Source: Ascarosepion bandense
Lineage: Eukaryota; Mollusca; Cephalopoda; Sepiida; Sepiidae
NCBI GenBank assembly: GCA_037127315.1
Contig: JBBBDQ010000913.1
Coordinates: forward strand, 3,746,501-3,810,500
Length of the DNA stretch: 64,000 nucleotides
Direction of reading: 5' to 3'
Shown piece after piece: positions 9,210 through 20,609 of the stretch. A program made the position numbers and the translations under genes. Position 1 is the first letter of the stretch; the number at the start of each line of letters is the position of its first letter. The notes beneath the pieces were generated by a model. That model was not told the DNA's origin. It searched no databases and worked only from the letters and a program-made list of their open reading frames with translations.

Positions 9210-9871
9210 AATATAAACTTATTTATCAATACGGCAGAACCGATTTTCTTGAAAATTTACACAGTTGTACTATAAAAGTCTGCGGCTGTTGTTAGCTAGG
9301 TTTTGTGTCGTGGTACCCCAGATAAATATCGAAAATCGATAATCGAAAAAATCGAGTTTGAAGGAGTGGTCCGATTTTAATCAAATTTGATAACACTCAT
9401 AGACAAAGACATAAGAAACGATATTCAGAAGTTTCAAGGTTGCAGTTCTTACAATAGTGCAGAAAATCGATAATATATATATATAAAAGGCAAGATGTTT
9501 GTGTGTATGTCGGTGTATCTGCCTGTATGTCTGTATTTTTTTCAGCCCTTTTATTTTAGTTTTTGCTTCAGGTTTGGCTCTAAGTAGGTATAATTGTAGT
9601 TCTTAGTCTCAGACATGATACCATTTACTCAGAGGACTTATTTAGCATTCAAAATTCAGTTTACGACGAAAATAACTTATTTGATATCGATACCAGGAAA
9701 TCAAAATTTGACTTACATCCATTCATTTTTCTTTCAGTCTACGGTTTCGCTTTAACTGGAAACAACTATTGCTTTTTAGTCTTTCGTGCCAACGTCCAAA
9801 GTGTTTGAGCTCCAACACCATGGATTAGTTTTCAAGCTTTTATTAAACCCGAGCAACGCCGGGCTATACTG

Positions 9872-9914
<43 letters not shown>

Positions 9915-10043
9915 TTGCGATTGGTAAATTGTCGCAATTATTTTATTATTTCAAGTATTCTTTAGGCTGAGTCTGAGCTCCAGGACCATGGATTAGTTTT
10001 AAAGCTACCATTACACCCGAGCAACGCCGGGCTATACTACTAG
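9210..10043 (+). mobile_element. Helitron-like non-autonomous element with two 3' ends
   Basis: It ends in hairpin CCCGAGCAACGCCGGG (10016-10031), then CTATACTA and CTAG followed by T (10040-10044). That is the Helitron 3' signature: a hairpin shortly upstream of CTRR, inserted before T. A second, earlier hairpin of identical sequence occurs at 9848-9863, followed by a TA run. The minus-strand copy at 50111-50968 has the same double end and the same internal block (CGATTTTAATCAAATTTGAT). No Rep/helicase coding sequence is present. The 5' end is eroded here and set from the other copy. Confidence 0.6.
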
Positions 10044-10143
10044 TAAATAAATAAAAAAAAGGAAAACAATGATTCGAAATCGGATTGAATAATAAAGTAG
10101 GTAGATAAAATGACAAAGAAAAATTATTAATAATAATGGAGGT

Positions 10144-10175
<32 letters not shown>

Positions 10176-10624
10176 AAAGGACAGCCTGGGAAAAAAAAAA
10201 GAAAAAAATCTCGACCCACAAACACCTAACAGCTCACAGCCATTCGATGTTCCTCGACTTCAGAACCCACCACCCCAAATGCTCTTCGACGACTGACAGA
10301 CCGAATGAAACAATAATTACTGATTAACACTGTGGTTCTGTCCGTTGGTGGAATAAAGTTCAAATGGGCAATTAATTTAGCGTTCACCGGTGATTAGGAT
10401 ACAACCATTTCTGGGGCCTTTCTTTTGCTTTTCTTGTCATTTTTGTCTGTCTGTTTGTTTGTTTATTTCCTTTTATTTTTAGAGAGCTTCAGGCGAGTGT
10501 TTTGAACGATTCTGTTCCGTTCCCCTCCAAACACACGGTTGAAAAAACAAAAACACGTAGGAAGTTTGTTAAGTCCATCAAACAATGTGGACGTGTCTCT
10601 TGATGGTGCAGTCGCCCGGTATGA
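10044..10624. other. No gene; short GAAA run at 10146-10171
   Basis: Mixed sequence after the Helitron-like 3' end. The 10136-10327 frame is driven by the GAAA run at its start. Nothing else was recognised. Confidence 0.4.
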
Positions 10625-10634
10625 CTTAGTTAAC

Positions 10635-10671
<37 letters not shown>

Positions 10672-11147
10672 AGATATGAGAAAATGAAGAAGAATAGAAT
10701 GCGAGATAATAAGAAAGAAATGCTAAGAAAAAAGAAAGAATAGGGATATAAAAATAAGAAAGTGAAGACTTGATTTAGATGCTATGAAAATAAGATAGAC
10801 ACGGAGAATGAATGAAAAAAGAAAGAAAGAAAGAAAGAAAGAAAATGATAAACAAAATCCAGAGACAAAAAAGTGATTAGGTGGAAAAGTTAATAAGAAA
10901 GTAAGATAGACAGATAGACAGACAGACTGATAAATATCAAATGAATGGATATATTAATAAATGGATAGAGAGACGAGAAAAAAAGAACGAAAGAAAAATA
11001 CTGAGAAAGAAAGAAAAAAAAGAAGAAAAGGAAGAAAAATGAAGAACTGCATTAAAATAGAAGAGAAAGGAATAAAAGAATAAGACGGAAAAGAAAGAAA
11101 GAAAGAAAGAAAGAAAAATATTAAAAGAATGGATATATTGATAAATG

Positions 11148-11179
<32 letters not shown>

Positions 11180-11557
11180 AAGAATTAAAGAAAAAAATAT
11201 ATACAAATAATAAAAACTTGACAAGTTGCATAAAAACGAAGAAATAAATTAAATGAAAAGGTCCTAAAAAGAAAGAAAGAAAGAAAGAAAGACAATGATA
11301 AACTAGATCTAGAGACACAAAAGCGATTAGGTAGAAAAGTTGATAAAAAAGTAAGAAAGACAGACAGATTGACAGACAGACTGACAAATATTAAATGAAT
11401 GGATATATTGCTAAATGGATAGAGAGACGAGAAAAAAAGAAAGAAAAATATTGAGAAAGAAAGAAAAAAGAAAGAAGAAGAAAAGGAAGAAAAAAGGAAG
11501 AATTGCATTAAAATAGAAGAGAAAGGAATAAAAGAATAAGACTGGATAAATGGTACA

Positions 11558-11593
<36 letters not shown>

Positions 11594-11805
11594 AAAATAT
11601 TAAAAGAATAGATATATTGATAAATGGAAAGAAAGAAAGAAAGAAAAAAGAAAGAAGAAGAAAAGGAAGAAAAAAAGGAAGAATTGCATTAAAATAGAAG
11701 AGAAAGGAATAAAAGAATAAGACTGGATAAATGGTACAGAAAAGAAAGAAGGAAAGAAAGAAAGAAAGAAAAAATATTAAAAGAATAAATAAATTGATAA
11801 ATGGA

Positions 11806-11841
<36 letters not shown>

Positions 11842-11985
11842 AAAATATTAAAAGAATAGATAAATTGATAAATGGAAAGAAAGAAAGAAATAAGAAAGAA
11901 GAAGAAAAGGAAGAAAAAAAGGAAGAATTGCATTAAAATAGAAGAGAAAGGAATAAAAGAATAAGACTGGATAAATGGTACAGAA

Positions 11986-12021
<36 letters not shown>

Positions 12022-12285
12022 AAAATATTAAAAGAATAGATAAATTGATAAATGGAAAGAAAGAAAGAAAGAAAGAAAGAAAAATATTAAAAGAATAGAT
12101 AAATTGATAAATGGAAAGAAAGAAAGAAAGAAAGAAAGAAAAATATTAAAAGAATAGATATATTGATAAATGGAAAGAAAGAAAGAAAGAAAAAGAAAGA
12201 AGAAGAAAAGGAAGAAAAAAGGAAGAATTGCATTAAAATAGAAGAGAAAGGAATAAAAGAATAAGACAGGATAAATGGTACAGTA

Positions 12286-12325
<40 letters not shown>

Positions 12326-12556
12326 AAAATATTAAAAGAATAGATATATTGATAAATGGAAAGAAAGAAAGAAAGAAAGAAGAAAAGTAAGAAAAAAAGA
12401 CTGGATAAATGGTACAGAAAAGAAAGAAAGAAAGAAATATACAGGATTAAATAAAAAAGAAAATATACTAAGAAAAACTTGACTAGTTGCATAAAAACGA
12501 AGAAGGTGGGATGCTATAAAATCAAATAAAAACGTCCTAAAAAGAAAGAAAGATGT
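10625..12556. repeat. GAAA-rich array with complex higher-order repeats
   Basis: Long (GAAA)n blocks alternate with recurring spacers such as AATATTAAAAGAATAGATA and TTGATAAATGGAAAG. Larger segments such as GAAGAATTGCATTAAAATAG and AAGACTGGATAAATGG recur four or more times. Segmental duplication has therefore occurred on top of simple-repeat slippage. Minus-strand frames are composition artefacts. Confidence 0.9.
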
Positions 12557-12789
12557 CGCCCATATTATATTATGGTTCTTTCTTAATATTTGAGTAGTTA
12601 GATTCGTACTTTGAGAATTTTTTCGAAAGATAGGATGACGATCCCGAGCTAATATTTCTGAAATTGTATCTTCATTTGCATCAGTTAAGATAAGACTACT
12701 ATTTGCTTTCTAAGGTCGAATATTTTCCCAATTATTGGTAAATTTAATGAGGGTGGAATATTTACATTTAGTCCTAATTTTGCTTCAAA

Positions 12790-13114
12790 TGTTTTTCTCT
12801 TTCTAGTGATGTTATGCCAAAATACCAAATACAGGTGGGAGATACTAAAATCAAGCAGGTACAGAAATTTAAATACCTGGGAAGTGTTCTAACAGAAGAC
12901 GGAAAGTGTGACACAGAGATCCGAAGGTGAATTGGCATGGTGAAGAACGCGTTCCAGAGGCTGAGTAAAGTATTAAAACACAGGAAACTTTCACTAGAAA
13001 CAAAGAAGAGGTACTGGATTGCTATGTGGTTCTTCAATATGGCGGTGAACGTTGGACAATATCATCAACGATGAAGAAAAAACTTGATGCAGCTGAAATG
13101 TGGTTCTACAAAAG
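12790..13114 (+). pseudogene. RTE reverse transcriptase C-terminal fragment
   Basis: The plus strand encodes PKYQIQVGDTKIKQVQKFK, KYLGSVLTEDGKCDTEIRR, a stop, then GMVKNAFQRLSKVLKHRK and WTISS...AAEMWFY. These align in order with the post-YADD region of the RTE ORF at 21031-21909. An in-frame TGA and a frameshift near 13010 destroy the frame. It is joined directly to a second, out-of-order RTE scrap (about 13115-13160, RYTKLERGVRQ), so the locus is rearranged. Confidence 0.75.
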
Positions 13115-13165
13115 CAGATATACAAAGTTAGAAAGGGGCGTAAGACAAGAATCTGTAATGTGATC

Positions 13166-13643
13166 GATACCGACTTGGCAGACTGGCTGCAGTCACTCTC
13201 TCACCGGCGTGGCGTGGCTTCCCTGTGCCTCTTCTATAAATACTTTCACGGCTTCTACTCCGATGAACTTAGATTACTGGTGCCCCCTAGTTACGAATTT
13301 ACTAGATTAGCAACTAGGCCTCCCCCTTTTACAGTGAAACCGATAAAATGTAACCGTAATTTCTACTCAGTTTCTTTTCTCGCCTTCCTGCCTGTGGAAT
13401 TCCCTTCACATACTAACTTCCCCGACAGCTACAATCTCCAGGAGTTTAAATGTAAGGTCAATAGACACCTCCTAACACACTAACTCGCATCCATTCTCTC
13501 AAACACCCTTACCATCTACATCCCTACCCGTCTATCACCCTCCTTTTGACATTTTCTATATCTAACCACTCTTTCCACCACCTTCCCTTATGTAACCCCA
13601 TGCGCAATAGTGGCAGTGGAATGCCTTGCTTGGGGGTGAAACG

Positions 13644-13648
<5 letters not shown>
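13166..13648 (+). mobile_element. LINE-A 3' end: ORF terminus plus 3' UTR
   Basis: Residues from 13166 to the TAA at 13481-13483 include LQSLSHRRGVASLCLFYKY, DELRLLVPP and NLQEFKCKVNRHLL. This is the C-terminal pattern of CR1/Jockey-type non-LTR retrotransposon proteins as I recall it. The 3' UTR (13484-13648) ends GCCTTGCTTGGGGGTGAAAC followed by a TA microsatellite. That terminal block is shared with the tail of the Tm-retroposon. The copy is 5'-truncated and lacks the RT core. A frameshift around LAFLPVEFPSH replaces the RLWNSLP motif seen in the copy at 39932-40305. Confidence 0.7.

Positions 13649-13676
<28 letters not shown>
13649..13676. repeat. (TA)n tail of LINE-A
   Basis: TA units directly follow the LINE-A 3' UTR. 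Confidence 0.9.
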
Positions 13677-13944
13677 CTTATTTCCTCTTCATTTTTTTTT
13701 TCTTCGTTTCTGTTTTTGGATTTACAAATATGTTTAAAGTGATTTCTTTTGAAGAATTTTCACATTCTTTTAATATGAGACATTTGTGCCTTTCTCCTTG
13801 ATTATTGTAACCGTACCAAGGGCACATTATCCTAAGCTTTTTTCTATCGCGTATGTATTTATTTTCTCTACCAGATCCGTAACTTTTGTTGAATTAAACT
13901 TTTGAATGAATTTTTGTTGCTGAATAAATTCCATATATTGTTCT
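13677..13944. other. No recognisable feature
   Basis: AT-rich sequence with T runs. No family match was seen. Confidence 0.4.
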
Positions 13945-14565
13945 AGTGCGATGTGGCGCAGTAGATATCGACTCGGAACGACAAATCGGGGTGCGGAGTT
14001 CGAATTCCAGTTGAATTCCTTGCATTCACTTACGCACAAATACCTTTGGGAAAGGTGTTAATCCGTCTCTTCCCTCCAGTTATTGGTCAAATAATAGGAA
14101 AGATTGGGTTCTATAGCCTTGGCTGGCAACCAGTTTACAGCAGATAGCAACCTACTGCGAGATAATCCTTTGCCGAGTCAGTCATGTCTCTTTCGAGACA
14201 TGATCGCCCAAAACGTGTATCACGTATGGCACTTAACTGACTGACTGAATATAATAGAAACATTATTAAGACTTCTACTGGGCATAAAGTGGGGATCGAT
14301 TTTCTATTGTTATGAAGCTGATAAACTGATCCCCCTCTATTTGCTACTTAATAATATAATACATATCCTCTCCCTCTAGCTATGAGTCAAAATAACAGGA
14401 CAGATTGGGGTCTATAGCCTTGGCTAGCAACCAGTTTACTGCAGAAAGCAATGGCAACCTACTGCGAGATAATCTTCTGCCCACTCAGTCATGTCTCGAA
14501 AGAGACATGATCGCCCAAAACGTGTATCACGTATGGCACTTAACTAACTAACTGTTTTAGTGACA
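13945..14565 (+). mobile_element. SINE-B with tRNA-like head and 300-bp tandem body
   Basis: The head has a box A-like TGGCGCAGTAG and a box B-like GAGTTCGAATTCC (near 13997-14009). The block CCTTTGGGAAAGGTGTTAAT and CCCTCCAGTTATTGG follow. The body (AGATTGGGTTCTATAGCC ... GACATGATCGCCCAAA) is present about 1.7 times with a period close to 300 bp. Each body has the hairpin CATGTCTC/GAGACATG. Related copies lie at 29005-29725, 41755-42385 and 60880-61375. Confidence 0.7.
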
Positions 14566-15540
14566 ACATTCCCAGTTGTAACTGCATTAGAGTCAAAGAA
14601 CGAATTAAGAGTGTTACAACTCGCGACTAACGATTATAATGTTCCGACTGGCACCAACGATACTCTAACGAACATCCAATCAGAACTATCTGAACTCTGA
14701 GTGTTTATCTAAGCCCTCCCAAACGAGACTCAGATACAACAAATAGTCTATTTTTCAAGTGGGGTTTTCAAGCGCGTGCACCCGGCAAAAAAAAAAAAAA
14801 AAAATTACACCAGTTCACACAAACGCGGAAAAGAGCTCATCTATTTTCTCAGCCCAGCATCTAGACATAGTCTAGACTGATTCTCTCTCTGACTGAAGAC
14901 AGATTAACAAGTACGAGTTCTCGAAGAGTTCTGAGTATTTACCCAAAGCCTGCCAACTGTGAAGAGTTGTCGCAGAAGGTCGGGTTTAACGTGAGAACCC
15001 GAGTAGGAAATCTTGAACCAAGAGTTAAAATTTATCCTGCCCCAGCATACGTGGTATTGAGTCCTAAGCTTGTTTACTTTTCTCAAACGAGTCTCAGACT
15101 GTAGTCAGAGTTCCAGCTGAGTTAAATTCTCCTCTAAGACAGACCGCCCTCTCGGCTTGGGCTCAGAATACGCTGATTTCACATATGCAGGGGGTAAAAC
15201 TCCTCAAATGAGGCGTTCTGTGTTTGACAATAAACTACACCTGGTTCCTGGGTATGACGATAAACTGCATCCGGCAGCAAGGCCTCTGATTGGAAATTTT
15301 TTAGTAGCGCTGGACCACCTTTTACATGCTGCTATTTCCATGTCCACCCTAACCCGGCGTGTAATACATATTAAGGTCCCAGTTATGATCAAATAATTAA
15401 CTCCCAAACTGGGGTCAAATTACGATGCAAGTATAAAAACAGACTTTTATAGTAAAATTCCAGCAATACTATTTTGGAGAATAACGTATTACGTGCAATA
15501 CATTTTTTATGAAAAATACAACCAGGAATACATTTTTGAG
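14566..15540. other. No recognisable feature (about 1 kb)
   Basis: Mixed-composition sequence with one poly(A) run near 14790. The frames at 14904-15086 and 15157-15396 are short and match nothing I know. It is one of the few stretches without a repeat recognised in this window, so it could hold low-copy sequence. Confidence 0.4.
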
Positions 15541-16815
15541 TGAAAATTAAGTGATAATAGATAAAAGGAAGAAAGTGATTCTAAGCAAGAAAGAAGGAAA
15601 GGAAAAAGAAAGAAGGAAAGGAAAAAGAAAGAAAGAAGGAATAAATAATTTCAAACGATAAAACACGTGTAAATAGGATGTTATAATATATAAAAAAGAA
15701 AGAAATTCCGAGAAAGAAATGATAAGAAAGAAAGAAAGAAAGAAAGAAGAGATAATGAAAGAAGTAAGAAGTAATGAATGAATGTAGGAATAAATAAGGC
15801 CAAAGAACGAAACAAGAGGAAATACGAATGAGAATGTAGTGATATTATGTAAAATATAGGCGTTTTTCAGAAAGAAAAAAAGAAAGAAAGAAAGAATGAA
15901 TAAGAAGAAAGTAATAATGAGAATGAAGTGATAATAGAAAGAAAGAAAGAAAGAAAGAAAGGAAAAAGAAAGAAAAGTAAGTGTGAAGTAAAACCCTACA
16001 AGTGTTAACAAGATAGAAAGAAGGAAAAATAAATGAAAGAAGTATAGGTAAATAATGAAACAATACAATATGAGAATGAAAATGAAGAAATAATAGGAAA
16101 AATGAATTAAAAGAGTTTTAGAAAGAAAGAAAGAAAGAAAGAATGAATGAAAGAAGAAAGGAAGATTAACTCACATCACTGTTCGAAAGAAGAGGAAATA
16201 ATAATTATAATAAAGTGATAATATGTAAAGATATAAAGACATTCTAAGAAAGAAAGATGAAATGAAAGAAGGAATGAATAAGCAAAAAGGTGAGAAATAA
16301 CAATAATAATGAAGTGATAATATGCAAAAGAAAGAATGAATGAATGAATGAATTCAGGAAGGAATAAATAAATAAATAAATAAGAATCTGAATGAAGTGA
16401 TAATAGGTAAATGGAAGAAAGAGATTCTAAGAAAGAAAGAACGAAGAAAGTAAGAAATAAATACGGTTAAGAACGAAACAAGTCAAAATAAGAATAAGAA
16501 TGCAGCGCTAATAGATCGAAAGAAGGATATTCTAAGAAAGAAAGAAAGAAAGAAAGAAAAAGTAAACAGAAAGAAAGAAAGAAAGAAAGAAAGAAAAAGT
16601 AAACAGAAAGAAAGAAAGAAAAAAAGAAAAAGTAAACAGAAAGAAAGAAAAAGTAAACAGAAAGAAAGAAAGAAAGAAAGAAAGAAAAATATAGATGAAT
16701 TAAGCAAAGGAAGGAAACTAGAGAAAATAAGAATAAGAATGAAGGAATAATAGATATAAAAAAGAAACAAAGAATGAACGAAATAAAAAAAATATATTTT
16801 GATTAAAGAATTTCA
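15541..16815. repeat. Purine-rich GAAA/GGAA tract
   Basis: A strongly A/G-biased plus strand. Short recurring segments include AAGTGATAATAG and AAGAAAGAAAAAGTAAACAG, the latter repeated four times near 16550-16660. Confidence 0.85.
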
Positions 16816-18240
16816 AAGAAGAAAAAAAAATGAAGTGACAGAAAAAAAGAAACAATGAAATAATGTGAAAAACGCAACAGTACAAAATAAGAATGAGAAG
16901 TGAAAGAAAGAGATTCTAAGAATGAAGATAGAAAGACATAAAGAAACTATGTACGTCAATAGAAAAATCGTATAAATATGAATTAGAAAGATAGAAAGAC
17001 AATAAAGAAAAAAGAAACAATGAAATGATGTCAAAAACGCAACAGTACAAAATAAGAATGGGAAATAAAAGAAAGAAAAAGATTCTAAGAAAGAAAGATA
17101 GAAAGAAATAAAGAAACTATGTAAGTCAGTAGAAGAATCGTATAAATATGAACTAGAAAGATAGAAAGACAGAATAAAGAAAAATGAAACAAGGAAATGT
17201 CAAAAACGCAACAGTACAAAAAATGTTAAATAAAAGAAAGAGATTCTAAGAAAGAAGATAGAAAGAAATAAAGAAACTATGTACGTCAGTAAGAAAATCG
17301 TATAAATATGAACTAGATATAAAGACAGAAAAAAGAAACAATGAAATAATGTCAAAAACGCAACAGTACAAAATAAGAATGGGAAATAATTGAAAGAAAG
17401 AGATTCTAAGAAAGAAAGATAGAAAGAAATAAAGAAACTATGTAAGTCAGTAGGAAAACCGTATGAATATGAAATAGAAAGATAGAAAGACAGAATAAAG
17501 AAAAAAGAAACAACAAAATAATGTTAAAAAACGCAACAGTACAAAATAAGAATGAGAAGGCTCATCGCCCGGTTTACACTCCACCCACGTCTATTGAACA
17601 GGTGAAGAGGCTCATCCTTTGTTTCGTGTTTAGGATGTGGTTTCCGGGTTTTCTCTTTTCCAATCTTTTCACTCTTCTTTTCTTTTCTTTTATTTTTTGC
17701 AATTGGAGTAGATAGATTAAACTATCGCCCGGTTCACACTCCACGCACGTCTATTGAACAGGTGAAGAGGCTCATCCCTTGTTTCCTGTTTAGGATGTTG
17801 TTTCCGGTTTTTCTCTTTTCCAATCTTTTCACTCTTACGTAGCCCCCTGCGCATCAGTGGCGTTTTCGCCTTGCTTGCGGTGATATGATTTTAAAAAAAA
17901 AGTAAAAGAAAGAGATTCTAAGAAAGAAAGATAAAAATAAATAAAGAAACTGTGTACGTCAGTAGAAAAATCGTAAAGATATGAACTAGAAAGATAGAAC
18001 GACAGAAAAAAGAAAAAAGAAACAATGAAATAATGTCAAAAACACAACAGTACAAAATAAGAATGAGAACTAAAAGAAAGAAAAAATTCTAAGAAAGAAA
18101 GATAGAAAGAAATAAAGAAACTATGTCAGTCAGTAGAAGAATCGTATAAATATGAACTAGAAAGATAGAAAGACAGAATAAAGAAAAAAGAAACAATGAA
18201 ATGTCAAAAAACGCAACAGTACAAAATAAGAATAAAAACG
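16816..18240. repeat. Tandem array of about 170-bp A/G-rich units
   Basis: Roughly seven units share AACGCAACAGTACAAAATAA, GAGATTCTAAGAAAG and AATCGTATAAATATGAA. Successive CAACAGTACAAAATAA landmarks are at about 16877, 17041, 17211, 17360, 17535, 18046 and 18217. The large 17535-18046 gap is caused by a Tm-retroposon inserted in one unit. Confidence 0.9.
17560..17912 (+). mobile_element. Tm-retroposon, two modules, inserted in a satellite unit
   Basis: Two modules (17566-17715 and 17728-17836) run into the tail CCCCCTGCGCATCAGTGGCG and GTGATATGATT, followed by A-rich sequence. The flanking satellite unit is interrupted after AAGAATGAGAA and resumes at AAAAGAAAGAG. The insertion therefore post-dates amplification of that unit. 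Confidence 0.8.
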
Positions 18241-18479
18241 AATCTCCAAGAGGTAAAAGAAAGAAAAAGAAAAAACATGAAACAAAATATAAGTTGTATA
18301 AAATAGAAATTATCGGGTAAGAATATTTGGGTTAATTAGTACATAATGACAAATTAGTAATTAAAAACAATGTATTTGGTTCCAAAAAGCCAAATATCAT
18401 TTACAGAACCAAAACCCGTGATGACAAACCCATTAACTGATTTCTTAACCATACAAACTAAACGTTCTATGCTAATAGT

Positions 18480-18750
18480 TTCTGCTGTTGCACTTTTGGA
18501 ACTCTCTTCCGGCTTTTTCGTTCCGAGTCAACTCTGATTTACAAAATTTCCATGCAAAATCAATCGCAATTTTATGTCTTCTAAATTTTTGTTTTTACTG
18601 TGCTCTCTTCTTAATAGTGTTTATTTTGTTTTTTGTTTTTTTGTTTTTATTTTTTTATTTTATTATTTTTTATTTTTTCTAATATTCTCTCACACTCAGT
18701 AACCTCTTGTGGCTTACTGGCTTTCTTTAGGTGAAATGTTAAAAAAAAAA
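18480..18750 (+). mobile_element. LINE 3' end fragment, LINE-A relative
   Basis: A frame reading LWNSLPAFSF...DLQNFHAKSI resembles the LINE-A C-terminus (WNSLP ... NLQKFTCKV) but with a different 3' UTR. That UTR ends CTTGTGGCTTACTGGC, TAGGTGAAATGTT and poly(A). A related 3' UTR lies at 19685-19825. Confidence 0.55.
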
Positions 18751-19062
18751 TGCCACTCCCGAAAATGATATATGGACATAGCTTCACCATGCGAATTGTT
18801 GCTGCTATGGCTTCTGAATAATTTTTTTACGGTCTAGAGTTACGATCACTACGCCTAATCAGTTTGGATTAAGAGTTGTCACTCTCCTAGAATAGTTGAC
18901 AACCACGACTAGAGAATCCAGCTCACGCTGTTTTTTTTATAACTAGAATGTAGTATGTGAATTCATACGGTCCTATGTGTGTTTAAAAAAAATTTGAATG
19001 CAATGGCCTCGATCGAAATTTGAATATAATAAGCCAATTCCACTATCCACATTAATAACCCT
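18751..19062. other. No recognisable feature
   Basis: Mixed sequence between a LINE 3' end and a Tm-retroposon. Nothing was recognised. Confidence 0.4.
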
Positions 19063-19392
19063 GGAGATCGCCCGGTTCACACTCCACCCACATCTATTGA
19101 ACAAGTGAAGAGGCTCATCCCTTGTTTCCTGTTTAGGATGCGGTTTCCGGTTTTCTCTTTTCCAATCTTTTCACTTTTTTTTTTTTCCAATTGGAGTAGA
19201 TAGACTAAACTATCGCCCGGTTCACACTCCACCCACGTCTACTGAACAGGTGAAGAGGCGCATCCCTTGTTCCCTGTTTATGATGTGGTTTCCGGCTTTC
19301 TCTTTTCCATTCTTTTTACCCTTACGTAGCCCTCTGCGCATCAGTGGCGTTATCGCCTTGCTTGGGGTGATATGATTAAAAAAAAAAAAAAT
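19063..19392 (+). mobile_element. Tm-retroposon, two modules, poly(A) tail
   Basis: Module 1 spans about 19075-19200 and module 2 about 19212-19320, followed by the tail with CATCAGTGGCGTTATCGCCT and GTGATATGATT and a run of 14 A (19379-19392). Confidence 0.8.
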
Positions 19393-19684
19393 ACGAGCAC
19401 ATCCGCTAGAAAAAAAAAACTCATTGTATAGCAGGATTTCTTCTTTTTTTTTTTTTTTTTCGTTATCGGGCACTTTCACACGGAAAAATTTTCCATCGCT
19501 CATCTGTATTGTAAATATTCAAAAGCAGATACAAATTGCTTGGTAAATGTTTGTTACTGGTTCGTAAACTAACTTATGATGGATCAAAAAATACCAAAGG
19601 AAGGTAACAAATAACGCAGAATTATACGGTAGTTGCTGCTGCTACTACCGTATTAAAGAACAAACGAATGCAAATGTGTCAATT

Positions 19685-19825
19685 GAAAGTCAATCGTAAT
19701 CTTCTGTCTTCTTAATGTTTGTTTTTACTGTCCTCTCTCCTTCATAGTGTTTTTCTCTAATAATCGCCCACACTCAGTAGCCACTTGTGGCTTAGTGATT
19801 TTCTTGGAGTGAACTATTTTAAAAA
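19685..19825 (+). mobile_element. LINE 3' UTR fragment
   Basis: It matches the 3' UTR at 18560-18750 (TTTGTTTTTACTGT, CACTCAGTAGCCACTTGTGG, TGGAGTGAAC). No coding part is retained beyond a few codons. Confidence 0.5.
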
Positions 19826-20218
19826 ATATCGATCCCAAAAATGATATAGAAGCGTGGCTTCATCATGTCCTTTGTATATATAAGTTAGTTTTATGGTCAA
19901 GGTCAGGTTTATGCTTAGTATTAGCGTTGCAAGTGTTGACAAAAAAATTAAGCAATCTTTTTTTTTTTATAATTATAAAATCTGAAAGAATATTCACTAC
20001 TAGCAACTAATAAAGTTAAGCGAATATTTTTCTTGGGTTTTCTTTATCTGATATATAACCGAAAAATATGATTTCATCTGAGGAACTATTTGAATATTAA
20101 TGAGCCAACTGGAAAATCTAAAAAATGTCAAAATATTCTTTGTTTACGAGGATATTTATGTGTGCACAAATCAATACACAACGGTCTTTATTATAATAGA
20201 GAGTATGATAATTAAATA
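19826..20218. other. No recognisable feature
   Basis: AT-rich, with a T run near 19965. No repeat of the window was recognised. Confidence 0.4.
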
Positions 20219-20480
20219 GACAGAGAGGATACTCGTATTTAAGTAGATATTTTGTTTGTAATCAAACAGTATTATATATTTATTTCTACCGGCCTGATGA
20301 TTTACGATTAATTTTTGTTACGAAAATGAGTGTCATGCGACAGGATTCAAATCAGCGACCACTATCCGCATAGGGGAAGCCACCAATTGATCTGGCGCGT
20401 TTTAGACCTGTCGACGACCAATGACCTTCAGTCTAAACGATGTTAAATTAAACCTATGTAACAGAATTTTCGATTCATCG
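20219..20480 (-). mobile_element. Class-II-tRNA-headed SINE, copy 1
   Basis: The minus strand has GATTTGAATCC as box B and a GTCGACAGGTCTAAAACGC box A region, separated by a long insert with GGTGGCTTCCCC. That layout resembles tRNAs with a long variable arm (Leu/Ser type). The downstream part (GTATTTAAGTAGATATT on the plus strand) is shared with copy 2. Confidence 0.55.
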
Positions 20481-20609
20481 TAATAATCATATCTGCTCTG
20501 AAATGTATCGTAATGTCAACAAAAACATAATACGGAAATTAACAAAGATTAACGAAATGCTTTTTAAACAACCTACAATTTGAAATGGGCTGTTTGAACA
20601 TTATTTTTG

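Noticed and set aside
10937..12492. Minus-strand frames rich in F, L and S resembling membrane proteins
   Set aside because: They are the complement of GAAA arrays; hydrophobicity follows from TTTC codons, and the frames overlap each other.
14904..15396. Small frames in the low-repeat stretch as host exons
   Set aside because: Overlapping opposite-strand frames, no domain and no convincing splice-site context visible by eye.
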